Of a DNA stretch of 64,000 nt, positions 19,028 to 27,986 are shown one piece after another. Numbering within the stretch: position 1 is the first letter of the stretch; every line of letters begins with the position of its first letter. Both the position numbers and the translations under genes were made by a program. The notes under the pieces are model-generated. The model worked only from the letters and a program-made list of their open reading frames with translations. It was not told the DNA's origin and did no database searches. This DNA comes from Stenotrophomonas maltophilia D457 (GTDB lineage Bacteria; Pseudomonadota; Gammaproteobacteria; Xanthomonadales; Xanthomonadaceae), in NCBI RefSeq assembly GCF_000284595.1, contig NC_017671.1, positions 405,001 through 469,000 on the forward strand, in the 5' to 3' direction.

Positions 19028-19903
19028 ATGGCCCAGACACCGACCGACGCCAACGTGTACTTCGTCCCGGCCCAGAGCAAATGGCCGTTCGTGGGTTCCA
19101 TCGCCATGATGGTGACCATGGTGGGCGTGGCCAGCTGGCTCAACGATGCCAGCTGGGGACGCTGGACGTTCTACATCGGCATCGCGATGCTGGTGCTGAC
19201 CCTGTTCTGGTGGTTCAGCGACGTGGTGCGCGAATCGCAGGCCGGCAACTACAACCACCAGGTCGACGGATCATTCCGGATGGGGATGATCTGGTTCATC
19301 TTCTCCGAGGTGATGTTCTTCGGCGCGTTCTTCGGCGCGCTGTTCTACACCCGCAACCTGGGCCTGTCGTGGCTCAGTGGCGAAGGCCGTGGGGTCATGA
19401 CCAACGAGCTGCTCTGGCAGGGCTATTCCGCCGGATGGCCGACCAATGGCCCGGCGGCGATCGGTGGCGCGTTCCAGACCATCCCGGCCTGGGGCCTGCC
19501 ACTGATCAATACGCTGATCCTGTTGACCTCCGGCGTGACCCTGACCATCGCCCACCACGCACTGAAGTCCGGCAACCGCCGCCAGCTGCTGATCTGGCTG
19601 GGCCTGACCGTGGTGCTCGGCCTGGGCTTCCTGACCCTGCAGGCAGAGGAGTACATCCATGCCTACAAGGAACTGAACCTGACGCTCGGCTCCGGCATCT
19701 ACGGGTCGACGTTCTTCATGTTGACCGGCTTCCACGGCGCGCACGTGCTGCTGGGCACGATCATGCTGATCGTGATGTGGCTGCGTTCGGCCAAGGGACA
19801 CTTCACCCGCGACAACCATTTCGGTTTCGAAGCCGCCGCGTGGTACTGGCACTTCGTCGACGTGGTGTGGCTGATGCTGTTCCTGTTCGTCTACGTGCTT
19901 TGA
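19028..19903 (+). CDS. ctaE: Cytochrome c oxidase subunit III
   Basis: A 291-residue membrane subunit with seven predicted helices that stabilises the oxidase core. Typical motifs are FIFSEVMFFGAFF, the helix-3 Glu region, and GFHGAHVLLG near the end with WYWHFVDVVWLMLF as the last helix. The ATG at 19028 gives the standard N-terminus; the frame is open farther upstream only across cox11. It is followed after 20 bases by a convergent small gene. Confidence 0.96.
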   Translation: MAQTPTDANVYFVPAQSKWPFVGSIAMMVTMVGVASWLNDASWGRWTFYIGIAMLVLTLFWWFSDVVRESQAGNYNHQVDGSFRMGMIWFIFSEVMFFGAFFGALFYTRNLGLSWLSGEGRGVMTNELLWQGYSAGWPTNGPAAIGGAFQTIPAWGLPLINTLILLTSGVTLTIAHHALKSGNRRQLLIWLGLTVVLGLGFLTLQAEEYIHAYKELNLTLGSGIYGSTFFMLTGFHGAHVLLGTIMLIVMWLRSAKGHFTRDNHFGFEAAAWYWHFVDVVWLMLFLFVYVL

Positions 19904-19923
19904 TCAGGCGCGCATCGGTGGTC

Positions 19924-20142
19924 TCAGCCGCCGATGCCGTGTGGTTTGATCCAGCCCATGTAGATGCTCACGATCACCAGCAGGATCAACGCTACCGACA
20001 CCGCGATGCGGCGCGTCAGTGCATTGACCGTGCGCTTGGTCTGGCCGCGGTCGACCAGCAGGTAGTACAGGCCGGCGCCCAGATTCCAGACGATGACGAT
20101 CAGAAACGCGATTACCAGCAGGGTCTTCAGCGAATCACTCAT
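19924..20142 (-). CDS. DUF2909-type twin-helix membrane protein, antisense in the oxidase cluster
   Basis: A 72-residue protein with two transmembrane helices (TLLVIAFLIVIVWNLGAGLYYLLV and VSVALILLVIVSIYMGW), separated by a short basic loop. It starts at 20142 in the 57-base gap before surf1 and runs against the direction of the cluster. Known: genes of this family sit at this place and orientation near cox genes in many proteobacteria. Its role is not established. The opposite strand offers no better frame. Confidence 0.85.
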   Translation of the reverse strand: MSDSLKTLLVIAFLIVIVWNLGAGLYYLLVDRGQTKRTVNALTRRIAVSVALILLVIVSIYMGWIKPHGIGG

Positions 20143-20199
20143 GCGCGGCTCGAGGGCAGGGTGGATGTGCCTATCTGACCGCGTTTGCGCGGACTTGTC

Positions 20200-20916
20200 A
20201 TGATGCGCCAGCACACGCGCGTGTTCGGATGGTTGCTGGCCGTGCTGGCGATGGCCGGATTCACCGCATTGGGGCTGTGGCAGCTGCAGCGCATGCATGC
20301 CAAACAGGCAATGTTGGATGCACAGGGTCCAGCCGTGGCACAGGCGTTGCCGCTGTCGGAGGCCCTGGCGGCGCCCGGCGCGTTGCACGGCGTGGCCGAC
20401 CACGGTCGCTTCCTGCCCGGCGTGGTACTGCTGGACAACCAGATCCGGCATGGCCGCGCTGGCGTGAAGATCTATCGCCCCTTCCGCAGTGACGACGGCA
20501 GCGTGCTGCTGGTCGACCTCGGTTGGCGTGCGCTGCCGCCGGATCGCACGCTTCCGGAGGTGCCGTCGCCGCCTTCGCCGGTGGCCGTGCGCGGGCTGCT
20601 CGCGCCGCCACCATCGGCGGGACTGCTACTGGGCCCGGCGTTCTCTGCTACCGGTGAGGCCGGGCGCTGGCTGGCCAGCCGGTTGCCGGACGACGGGCTG
20701 GCGCGCGCGCTGGGGCTGCAGGCGCTACCCGACCGCGTGCTGAGGCTGGACCCGGCGCTGCCCTTTGGCGACGAGCGCGATCTGGACCTGCTGCCGAACA
20801 CGCTGCCGCCTCAGCGCCACCTGGGCTACGCCGTGCAGTGGTTCGGGCTGGCCCTGACCGTGCTGGTGGTGGCCGTGGTGCTGGAGCGGCGGCGGAGGCG
20901 CGTGATTACCCGGTAG
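20200..20916 (+). CDS. surf1: SURF1 family cytochrome oxidase assembly protein
   Basis: A 238-residue protein with one helix at each end (residues 8-25 and about 210-230) and a periplasmic domain between, the SURF1 layout. The family GxWQL...R motif appears as LGLWQLQRMHAKQAM; PLPEVP-type loops and the late RHLGYAVQWFGLALT are typical. SURF1 helps insert haem a into subunit I. ATG codons at 20200 and 20203 are both possible; a TTG at 20185 is less likely. The TAG stop is provided by the GTAG head of the following SMAG element. Confidence 0.92.
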   Translation: MMRQHTRVFGWLLAVLAMAGFTALGLWQLQRMHAKQAMLDAQGPAVAQALPLSEALAAPGALHGVADHGRFLPGVVLLDNQIRHGRAGVKIYRPFRSDDGSVLLVDLGWRALPPDRTLPEVPSPPSPVAVRGLLAPPPSAGLLLGPAFSATGEAGRWLASRLPDDGLARALGLQALPDRVLRLDPALPFGDERDLDLLPNTLPPQRHLGYAVQWFGLALTVLVVAVVLERRRRRVITR

Positions 20917-20975
20917 TGCCGGCCGCTGGCCGGCAACCCCCGCAATCCTGGATGCCGGCCAGCGGCCGGCACTAC
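20913..20975. repeat. SMAG pair after surf1
   Basis: GTAGTGCCGGCCGCTGGCCGGCA followed by its inverse ending in CACTAC, with about 15 bases between. It overlaps the surf1 stop codon and sits inside the oxidase operon, where it could affect transcript stability. Confidence 0.88.
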
Positions 20976-21002
20976 CGGCATCCCCTACCCAACCATGAGA
21001 AA

Positions 21003-21581
21003 ATGCCCCGCATGAACACTGCTACGTCCCCGCAGGCGCGCGGTTCCGGCCGCCGGACCCTGGTGCTGCTGTTTGCCGTGTTCTTCGGGGCGATGGCACT
21101 GGCCGCCGTGCTGCGCTTCTCCGGCTGGCAGCCGACCGGGCACCGCAATGCCGGCCAGCTGCTGAAGCCGCCGGTGGACCTGCGCCAGCAGGCGCCGACC
21201 CTGGCCAGCGGCCAGTCCTACCCCTGGAACCCCGAGGCCCGTACCTGGCGCCTGCTGGTGGCGCCGGCCGGTACCTGCGACGCGCAGTGCGTCACTTTGT
21301 CGCAGGGACTGGGCAAGGTGTGGCAGCTGTTCGGCCATAACGCCGATAATGTCGAGATCCTGTGGCTGGGTACGCCACCGGCGTCGATCGCCTCGCTGCC
21401 CGCGCTGCGGCCGCTGGCTCCGTCGCCAGCCCTGCGCGCGGCGTTGCCGGGCGTCGACGATCCGGCGGGACTGCCGGTCTACGTGATCGATCCGAACGGC
21501 TTCGTGATCATGCGCCATGCCCCGGGTTCCGACCTCGGTGGCCTGCGCAAGGACATGGCCACGTTGCTGAAACTGAAGTGA
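21003..21581 (+). CDS. Sco-like thioredoxin-fold membrane protein of the oxidase cluster
   Basis: A 192-residue protein with one N-terminal helix (about residues 19-37) and a periplasmic domain. Its CxxxC (Cys92 and Cys96, GTCDAQC) matches the Sco copper motif, and the tail (PVYVIDPNGFVIMRHAPGSDLGG) resembles the end of Sco/thioredoxin folds. It is too divergent for a firm Sco call. The position between surf1 and ctaA supports a role in copper delivery or redox upkeep of CuA, which is inferred. The start could also be the ATG at 21012. Confidence 0.8.
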   Translation: MPRMNTATSPQARGSGRRTLVLLFAVFFGAMALAAVLRFSGWQPTGHRNAGQLLKPPVDLRQQAPTLASGQSYPWNPEARTWRLLVAPAGTCDAQCVTLSQGLGKVWQLFGHNADNVEILWLGTPPASIASLPALRPLAPSPALRAALPGVDDPAGLPVYVIDPNGFVIMRHAPGSDLGGLRKDMATLLKLK

Positions 21582-21591
21582 GTCCCGTTTG

Positions 21592-22755
21592 ATGAGCCTT
21601 TCCGCGCGTCCGGCGCTGCACCGCAATTTCCACCGCCTGGCGTGGTTCGCCATGATCATGACCGCGAGCACGATCATGTTCGGCGCCTTCGTGCGCCTGT
21701 CCGATGCCGGCCTGAGCTGCCCGGACTGGCCGACCTGCTATGGCCAGGCCACCTGGCCGCAGCACGTGGAAGAGACCATCGGCCATCCGGCGGCGGAGAT
21801 CCGCCCGCTGGAGACCCACAAGGCCTGGCGAGAACAGGTGCATCGCTTCCTGGCCGGCGCGCTGGGCATCGAGATCCTGACCCTGGCGCTGCTGGCCACG
21901 CGCAAGCGACGATTCGGAAGCACGGCGGTGGTGACCGCCTGCGTGCTGGTGGCCGCCGGCATACCGCTGTACATGATGGGCTGGCACGGCACCGCCAGTG
22001 CCCTGGCCTTGACCGGCGAGGCGATCCTGCTGATCGCCGCGCTGCGCTGGAGCAACATCGATCTCGCACGTGCGGCGCTGCTGACCTTGGCGGTGGTGAT
22101 CTTCCAGGCCCTGCTGGGCATGTGGACGGTGACCCTGCTGCTCAAACCCATCGTGGTGATGGGCCATCTGCTGGGCGGCATGCTGATGTTCGGCCTGCTG
22201 GTGTGGATGGCCTGGCGCGCGACGCACATGCCGATCACCCTGGCTGAAGCGCCGAAGCTGAAGTGGCTGATGCGCATCGGCGTGGCGGTGCTGGTTACCC
22301 AGATCGCGCTGGGTGGTTGGGTCAGCGCCAACTACGCCGCACTCGCCTGCGGCGGTGGCAGCGCCTCGCTGGACAACTTCCCGCGCTGCGCCAACCAGTG
22401 GTGGCCGCAGCACAACTTCGTCGAAGGCTTCACCCTGTGGCGCGGCATCGGCGTGGATTACGAAGGCGGTGTGCTGGATGGCGCTTCGCGCATCGCCATC
22501 CAGATGGCGCACCGCCTGTTCGCGGTGGTGGTGGCCGTCTACCTGCTGTGGCTTGGCGTGCGCCTGTTCCGGTTGCCGAGCATGCGTGGCTGGGCCAGCG
22601 CGCTGATCGCGCTGCTGGTGCTGCAGGTCACGCTCGGCATCCTCAACGTGAAGCTGGCGCTGCCGCTGGAAGTGGCCGTGGCCCACAACGGCGTGGCCGT
22701 TGCCCTGTTGTTCGTACTGGTCAGCCTGCTGGCCCGCCTGCGTGCCCCGGACTGA
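21592..22755 (+). CDS. ctaA: Heme A synthase (COX15/CtaA)
   Basis: A 387-residue membrane enzyme with eight helices that oxidises the methyl group of haem O to the formyl group of haem A. It shows the conserved first-helix motif [21 protein letters not shown], the HxxxH-type region [11 protein letters not shown], and His residues in MGHLLGG and MAHRLFA that ligate haem. It starts ten bases after the upstream stop and ends four bases before ctaB, so the three genes are one operon. Confidence 0.96.
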   Translation: MSLSARPALHRNFHRLAWFAMIMTASTIMFGAFVRLSDAGLSCPDWPTCYGQATWPQHVEETIGHPAAEIRPLETHKAWREQVHRFLAGALGIEILTLALLATRKRRFGSTAVVTACVLVAAGIPLYMMGWHGTASALALTGEAILLIAALRWSNIDLARAALLTLAVVIFQALLGMWTVTLLLKPIVVMGHLLGGMLMFGLLVWMAWRATHMPITLAEAPKLKWLMRIGVAVLVTQIALGGWVSANYAALACGGGSASLDNFPRCANQWWPQHNFVEGFTLWRGIGVDYEGGVLDGASRIAIQMAHRLFAVVVAVYLLWLGVRLFRLPSMRGWASALIALLVLQVTLGILNVKLALPLEVAVAHNGVAVALLFVLVSLLARLRAPD

Positions 22756-22759
22756 TTCC

Positions 22760-23653
22760 ATGTTTTCCAATTACCGCCAGTACTGGGACCTGACCAAGCC
22801 CAAGGTCGTCGCCCTGATCGTCTTTACCGCCCTGGTCGGCATGGTCCTGGCCATCCCCGGCGTGCCGAGCTGGGAGCAGGTGCGCGCCGGCCTGCTCGGC
22901 TTCCTCGGCATCTGGCTGGCGGCCTCGGCCGCGGCCGCCATCAACCAGCTGCTGGACGCGCACATCGATGCGCAGATGGCGCGCACCTCGTGGCGCCCGC
23001 TGGTGGTGGGCAAGGTCAAGCCGTGGCAGGTGCTGGTGTTTGCCGGCGTGCTGATCGTGCTGTCGATGACCCTCCTGGTGCTGTGGGTGAACCTGATCAC
23101 CGCAGTGCTGACCTTCGCCTCGCTGATCGGCTACGCGGTGATCTACACCGTGTACCTCAAGCGTGCGACCTCGCAGAACATCGTCATCGGTGGCCTGGCC
23201 GGCGCGATGCCGCCGATGCTGGGCTGGGCCGCAGTGACCGGCATGCAGGGTTCGTCGGACTGGGCGTACTCGTCGCTGCTGGTGCTGATCATCTTCATCT
23301 GGACCCCGCCGCACTTCTGGGCGCTGGCGATCTTCCGCCGCGAGGACTACGCGAAGGCGGAGATCCCGATGCTGCCGGTGACCCACGGCGTGGTGCATAC
23401 CCGCAAGCAGATCATGGTGTATTCGGTGGTGCTGGCGCTGGTCTGCCTGCTGCCATACCTGGTGGGCATGAGTGGTGCGTTCTACCTGGGCGGCGCGATC
23501 GTGCTCAACGCCGTGTTCCTCTGGTACGCCTGGCGCATGCTCGACCCGCCGGATGAGCTGTTCTCGATGAAGATGTTCTATTACTCCATCGTCTACCTGA
23601 TGGCGCTGTTCGCCTTCCTGCTGGTGGACCACTGGATCCTGCCTTGGCTGTGA
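22760..23653 (+). CDS. ctaB: Protoheme IX farnesyltransferase (heme O synthase)
   Basis: A 297-residue inner-membrane prenyltransferase of the UbiA family that adds a farnesyl group to haem B to make haem O, the substrate of CtaA. The Mg-prenyl-diphosphate motif appears as [15 protein letters not shown], followed by RPLVVGK. Family segments such as YTVYLKR and [11 protein letters not shown] are present. It starts four bases after ctaA and is the last gene of the oxidase cluster; a palindromic repeat follows. Confidence 0.96.
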   Translation: MFSNYRQYWDLTKPKVVALIVFTALVGMVLAIPGVPSWEQVRAGLLGFLGIWLAASAAAAINQLLDAHIDAQMARTSWRPLVVGKVKPWQVLVFAGVLIVLSMTLLVLWVNLITAVLTFASLIGYAVIYTVYLKRATSQNIVIGGLAGAMPPMLGWAAVTGMQGSSDWAYSSLLVLIIFIWTPPHFWALAIFRREDYAKAEIPMLPVTHGVVHTRKQIMVYSVVLALVCLLPYLVGMSGAFYLGGAIVLNAVFLWYAWRMLDPPDELFSMKMFYYSIVYLMALFAFLLVDHWILPWL

Positions 23654-23657
23654 CCTC

Positions 23658-23688
23658 GGGGTCGGATCCCCGAAGGGGCTCTGACCCC
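23658..23688. repeat. GGGGTCGGATCC / GGCTCTGACCCC palindrome, copy A
   Basis: Imperfect palindrome GGGGTCGGATCCCC gaa GGGGCTCTGACCCC directly after ctaB. The outer GGGGTC/GACCCC pairs, the middle GGATCC/GGCTCT does not fully pair, and the inner stem does. Three more copies occur at 28962, 58044 and 58112. It could also serve as a transcript end. Confidence 0.8.
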
Positions 23689-23789
23689 ACCTGATCGCGC
23701 GGACATCCTCGCATGACGTGGATCACCTTGAACCGCTGTCTCGGCGTCGCCATTGCTGTTCCTGACCCCAGGGAAAGGAAGCAGCAGGG

Positions 23790-24599
23790 ATGCATTCGTT
23801 CTTCCGTTGGACCACCGCGCTGATGCTGGCGCTGGGCATGGCCGTGACCGCGCATGCCGACGACACTACCGCGCAGATCCGCCAATACGCCGCTGGCCAT
23901 CGCATGCTGGTGCTGGGCGAATTCCACGGCACACGCGAGACGCCACTGCTGGTGCGGCAGCTGGTGGACGACTACAGCCGCAATGGCGCGCCGGTCCTGC
24001 TGGCGCTGGAACTGCCACGCGCCGAGAACCCTGTGCTGCGCGACTATCTGGAATCCGATGGCGGGGCCGCGGCGCGCCAGCACCTGCACGGCCGCGCGTT
24101 CTGGACCGTACGCGACGACCAGCACGATGGTCGCCGCAGCCGCGACATGCTGGCGATGATCGAAGGCCTGCGCGCGCTGAAGGCGCAGGGCCGCGCGATC
24201 GAGGTGGTTGGCTACGACGTCAATCACAGTAACGGCGGCAGCCAGGCCCGCGATGACCGCATGGCCGCCGAACTACGGCGCCTGTACCAGCGCCTGCCCG
24301 ATGGTGCACGGATGGTTGTGCTGACCGGCAATGTCCACGCCATGCTGCAGCGCCCCGCCGATGCTCCGCCGGAAATGCAGACCCAGCCGATGGCATCGGT
24401 ACTGCGCGACCTGGATATCTACAGCGTGCGGCTGGAAGCGTTGCGCGGCCACTTCTGGGGATGCATGGACCGCTGCAAGGCGCTGGCGCTGCTCGAACGG
24501 CCCGCGCGTGCGCCGGAGGTCAACACCCACGCCGGCCGCGAGTACGACCTGTGGGTGTGGATGCCGCAGCTGAGCGTGGGCACGCTGGTGGAGCCGTGA
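23790..24599 (+). CDS. ChaN-like secreted protein (DUF399 / TraB-EreA superfamily)
   Basis: A 269-residue protein with a signal peptide (MHSFFRWTTALMLALGMAVTAHA). The family signature VLGEFHGTRETP near residue 45, then LALELPRAEN, and later VLTGNVHAML (about residue 175), match the ChaN/PrgY/EreA fold. E. coli/Campylobacter ChaN binds haem; no lipobox is visible here, so it is likely a soluble periplasmic protein. It stands alone between ctaB and a convergent transporter gene. Whether it binds haem or acts as a hydrolase cannot be told. Confidence 0.82.
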   Translation: MHSFFRWTTALMLALGMAVTAHADDTTAQIRQYAAGHRMLVLGEFHGTRETPLLVRQLVDDYSRNGAPVLLALELPRAENPVLRDYLESDGGAAARQHLHGRAFWTVRDDQHDGRRSRDMLAMIEGLRALKAQGRAIEVVGYDVNHSNGGSQARDDRMAAELRRLYQRLPDGARMVVLTGNVHAMLQRPADAPPEMQTQPMASVLRDLDIYSVRLEALRGHFWGCMDRCKALALLERPARAPEVNTHAGREYDLWVWMPQLSVGTLVEP

Positions 24600-24600
24600 A

Positions 24601-24647
24601 TCCACGCATGGCGTGGATCTGCTGTAGATCCACGCCACGCGTGGATG
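24601..24647. repeat. SMAG-type palindromes (GTAGATCCACGC variant)
   Basis: TCCACGCATGGCGTGGA followed by GTAGATCCACGCCACGCGTGGAT. These belong to the GTAGATCCACGC subfamily, also seen near 1560, 42350 and 52160, and lie between two convergent genes. Confidence 0.8.
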
Positions 24648-24657
24648 GATTTCCGGG

Positions 24658-25629
24658 TCAGGGCTTGCGCCGCGCATACCGCTGCGCGATCACACCGCAG
24701 ACGATCAGCTGGATCTGGTGGTAGATCATCACCGGCAGCACGATGGCGCCGAGACTGCCGCCGGCGAACAGCACCTTGGCGATCGGCACGCCGGTGGCCA
24801 GGCTCTTCTTCGAGCCGCAGAACACGATGGCGATCTCGTCCTCGCGGTTGAAGCGCAGGCGACGGGCGATGAAGGTGATCAGCGGCATGGCGATGCCCAG
24901 CAGCACAGCGGCCACGATGGCCACAGCCAGCAGCGACAGCAGCGGGGTCTTGCTCCACAGGCCTTCGGTCACCGCTTCGCCGAACGCCGAGTACACCACC
25001 AGCAGGATGGTGGCCTGGTCGGTGTAGCGCAGCAGCGCGCGCTGGCGTTCCACCCAGCCGGCAATCCACGGCCGCAGCAGGTGGCCGGCCACGAACGGCA
25101 CCAGCAGCTGCAGCATGATGCCGCCGATCGCATGCAGCGGATCATGGATGCCACCCGAGGTGCCGGCCAGCGCGGTCAGCAGCAGCGGGGTCAGGAACAC
25201 GCCGAGGATGCTCGACAGCGAAGCGCTGCACACCGCTGCGGGCACGTTGCCATGCGCCATCGAAGTGAACGCGATGGACGACTGCACGGTGGAGGGCAGG
25301 GTGCACAGGAACAGCACGCCCAGGTACAGCTCCGGGGTCAGCAGCCAGCCCGACAGCGGCCTGAACATCAGCCCCAGCAGCGGGAACAGGATGAAGGTGC
25401 AGGCCAGGATGGTCAGGTGCAGCCGCCAGTGCAGCATGCCGCCGATGATCGACTCGCGCGGCAGGCGCGCGCCATGCAGGAAGAACAGCGCGGCGATGGC
25501 GACGGTGGTGACATCGTCGAGGACGATGGCGGCGGCGCCCTTCATCGGCAGCAGCGAGGCCAGGCCGACGGTGCACAGCAGGGCGAGGGTGAAGTTGTCC
25601 GGTCGCAGGCGCGACCACCAGCGGGTCAT
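24658..25629 (-). CDS. SBF-type (bile acid:sodium symporter-like, YfeH) transporter
   Basis: A 323-residue inner-membrane protein with nine to ten hydrophobic segments. Features of the SBF/YfeH group are FFLHGARLPRESI in helix 2, the crossover-like CTLPSTVQSSIAFT and later SKKSLATGVPIAK. Members of this group move organic anions with sodium; the substrate of the YfeH branch is not established. The gene is convergent with the ChaN-like gene. The next minus-strand gene lies 28 bases upstream and may be co-transcribed. Confidence 0.9.
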   Translation of the reverse strand: MTRWWSRLRPDNFTLALLCTVGLASLLPMKGAAAIVLDDVTTVAIAALFFLHGARLPRESIIGGMLHWRLHLTILACTFILFPLLGLMFRPLSGWLLTPELYLGVLFLCTLPSTVQSSIAFTSMAHGNVPAAVCSASLSSILGVFLTPLLLTALAGTSGGIHDPLHAIGGIMLQLLVPFVAGHLLRPWIAGWVERQRALLRYTDQATILLVVYSAFGEAVTEGLWSKTPLLSLLAVAIVAAVLLGIAMPLITFIARRLRFNREDEIAIVFCGSKKSLATGVPIAKVLFAGGSLGAIVLPVMIYHQIQLIVCGVIAQRYARRKP

Positions 25630-25657
25630 GGTGGGCAGGGTCCTTGGTGCGGAGGGT

Positions 25658-26158
25658 TCAGGGCGAGGTGACCGGCGTTGCCAGGCGTTGGCGGGTGGCG
25701 GCTTCCAGCGACTTCAGGCCAGCACGCTGGCCCAGCTGAAGGGCCTGTTCGGGGCTGGCATGTTCGTACCGTGCATTGACCAGGCCGAGCACGGCGCCGG
25801 CGCGGTTGCCGGACGCACAGTGCAGCAGCACCGGCCCCTGGCTCTGCTGCAGGGCCAGGTGCACGGCGCGCACGTTGGCCGTATCCAGGCCATCGGCGCC
25901 GGCCACCGGAATGCGCACGTAGCGCAGGCCCAATGATTCGGCGAGGCGGGTTTCATCGAAGCCCCGGTCCTCGCCGGGCTGGCGCAGGTCGATCACAGTG
26001 CGCACGCCCTGTGCAGCCAAGGCCTGCAGCTGTGCGGCGCTGGGCTGGCCGCCGGCATACAGGCCGGGGCGGACTTCGTTGAGGGGCGCGTCTTCGGCCA
26101 AGGCCGTCAGTGGCAGGCAGAGCGACAACAACAGCAGGCAGGTCAGGCGCAGCAGCAT
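25658..26158 (-). CDS. Secreted dual-specificity/DUF442-type phosphatase domain protein
   Basis: A 166-residue protein with a signal peptide (MLLRLTCLLLLSLCLPLTALA). The Cys-based phosphatase loop is HCASGNRAG (Cx5R), about residue 113, and the upstream motif GLYAGGQPSAAQL is typical of the DUF442/beta-lactamase-hydrolase-like group. A periplasmic phosphatase or sulfur-handling role follows from the family; the substrate is unknown. It sits between the transporter and dnaG on the same strand. Confidence 0.85.
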   Translation of the reverse strand: MLLRLTCLLLLSLCLPLTALAEDAPLNEVRPGLYAGGQPSAAQLQALAAQGVRTVIDLRQPGEDRGFDETRLAESLGLRYVRIPVAGADGLDTANVRAVHLALQQSQGPVLLHCASGNRAGAVLGLVNARYEHASPEQALQLGQRAGLKSLEAATRQRLATPVTSP

Positions 26159-26185
26159 GGTCTTCTCCGTGGAAACGTTCTGCCG

Positions 26186-27925
26186 CTACAGGCGCAGTCC
26201 GGCGCGCGCCTTCAGCAGCTCGCGCAGCTCGTACTTGTCAGTATCGTCCAGGCCCTGCTGGCGCTGCTTTGCCAACAATTCCTCCAGACGTTGCACCAGC
26301 AGCTGTTTCTCCAGCTGTGCCACTGCGTCGTGCAGTTCCTGGGTCCAGCTGGCCTCGGTGCCGGGCAGCGTCTGTGCGGCCAGGGTATGCAGCGAGACCT
26401 GTTCCTCGCGCCCGTCGAAGTGTTCCAGCAGGGCGCCGGTACTGATGTCCGGGCGCTGTTCGACCAGCCCCAGCAGCTCCAGCAGCAGTTCCACGCCGGG
26501 CAGGCGCAGGCCCTGGAAGTGGTGCTTGCCGCCCAGCGTCAGCGCCAGCGACGGCTGCTGCAGCAGTACGGCGATCGCGCCGCGCACCAGGCTGCGCTTG
26601 GCCACGGGCTGGATCGTCCGCTGCGGCTGGCGTTGCGGCATCGGCGCGCGCGTGGCCTGGGCAGTACCGCCCAGGCCGGTCAGCTGCGCCAGCTGCTGCT
26701 TCATCAGGTCGCCAAAGGCGCCGTCGGGAATCTGCGCCAGCATCGGCTTGGCGCGTTCGGCCAGGCGTGCCTTGCCATCGAGCGTGCCCAGGTTGATCTC
26801 GCGGGTCAGTTCGTCGAAGAAGAACTGCGACAGCGGCGTAGCCTGCTTCAGGCGCTCGTTGAACGCTTCGGCGCCTTCCTTGCGCACGATGGTGTCCGGG
26901 TCCTCGCCATCGGGCAGGAACAGGAAGAAGGCCTGGCGGCCATCCTTCATGCGCGGCAGCACCGATTCCAGCGCCTTCCAGCCGGCGCGGCGGCCGGCGG
27001 CGTCGCCGTCGAAGCAGAAGAACACGTCCGGTGCGTTGCGGAACAGCAGCTCGGCATGGTCCGGCGTGGTCGCGGTACCCAGGGTTGCCACCGCCTGGGT
27101 GACGCCGAACTGGAACAGCGAGACCACGTCCATGTAGCCCTCGACCACGATCAACCGCTCGATCTTCTGGTTGGCCTGGCGCACCTGCCACAGGCCGTAC
27201 AGTTCGCGGCCCTTGTGGAACAGCGCGGTCTCGGGCGAGTTGAGGTACTTGGGGCCGTCGTCCTTCTCGAACACGCGGCCGCCGAAGGCGATCACCCGGC
27301 CACGGCGGTCGAAGATCGGGAACATCACCCGGTCGCGGAACTTGTCGTAGACGTGGCCGCGGTCGTTCTTGGAGAACAGGCCGGCGCGGTCGAGCAGCTT
27401 CATGCGCCGCTCGTCCTTGCCCAGCGCGTCGCGCAGGCCGCTGTAGCCATCCGGCGCGTAGCCGATCTGGAAGCGCGCGCGGTTCTCTTCGTCCACGCCA
27501 CGGCCATCCAGGTAGCTGCGGGCCTTCTCGCTGCCCTCCAGATTCTTCTGGAAGAACTTGGTCGCCGCGTCCAGCGCCGAGTACAGCTCGCGGCTGTCGT
27601 CCTGCTGCTGCGGGCTGCGCGGATTCTCGTTGCGCGGCACTTCCATGCCGGCGCGCTTGGCCAGTTCATCCACCGCGTCGAGGAACTCGAGGCGGTCGTA
27701 GTTCATCAGGAAGCTGATCGCGGTGCCGTGCGCGCCACAGCCGAAGCAGTGATAGAACTGCTTGGTGGGCGAGACCGTGAACGACGCCGATCGCTCGTCA
27801 TGGAACGGGCAGCGGGCGGCGTACTCCTTGCCCTGGCGCTTCAACGACACGCGGCTGCCCACCACCTCGACGATGTCGGTGCGGGCGAGCAGGTCGTCGA
27901 TGAAAGCGTCGGGGATACGGGCCAT
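26186..27925 (-). CDS. dnaG: DNA primase
   Basis: A 579-residue enzyme that makes RNA primers for replication. The N-terminal zinc-binding CHC2 domain has Cys39, His42, Cys60 and Cys63. The TOPRIM catalytic domain follows (VVEGYMDVVSLFQFG and FCFDGDAAGRRA), then the C-terminal helicase-binding domain. The start at 27925 (MARIPDAFIDDLL) is the family N-terminus; the frame is open upstream but not homologous. In many bacteria dnaG lies between rpsU and rpoD. Here rpsU is about 1.7 kb away and rpoD is not adjacent. Confidence 0.97.
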   Translation of the reverse strand: MARIPDAFIDDLLARTDIVEVVGSRVSLKRQGKEYAARCPFHDERSASFTVSPTKQFYHCFGCGAHGTAISFLMNYDRLEFLDAVDELAKRAGMEVPRNENPRSPQQQDDSRELYSALDAATKFFQKNLEGSEKARSYLDGRGVDEENRARFQIGYAPDGYSGLRDALGKDERRMKLLDRAGLFSKNDRGHVYDKFRDRVMFPIFDRRGRVIAFGGRVFEKDDGPKYLNSPETALFHKGRELYGLWQVRQANQKIERLIVVEGYMDVVSLFQFGVTQAVATLGTATTPDHAELLFRNAPDVFFCFDGDAAGRRAGWKALESVLPRMKDGRQAFFLFLPDGEDPDTIVRKEGAEAFNERLKQATPLSQFFFDELTREINLGTLDGKARLAERAKPMLAQIPDGAFGDLMKQQLAQLTGLGGTAQATRAPMPQRQPQRTIQPVAKRSLVRGAIAVLLQQPSLALTLGGKHHFQGLRLPGVELLLELLGLVEQRPDISTGALLEHFDGREEQVSLHTLAAQTLPGTEASWTQELHDAVAQLEKQLLVQRLEELLAKQRQQGLDDTDKYELRELLKARAGLRL

Positions 27926-27986
27926 GGGCAACAGGGCAGGGCGCGGTGCAGGACCACGCGACGGAACCGGGGGCGGTCGGCCTAGT

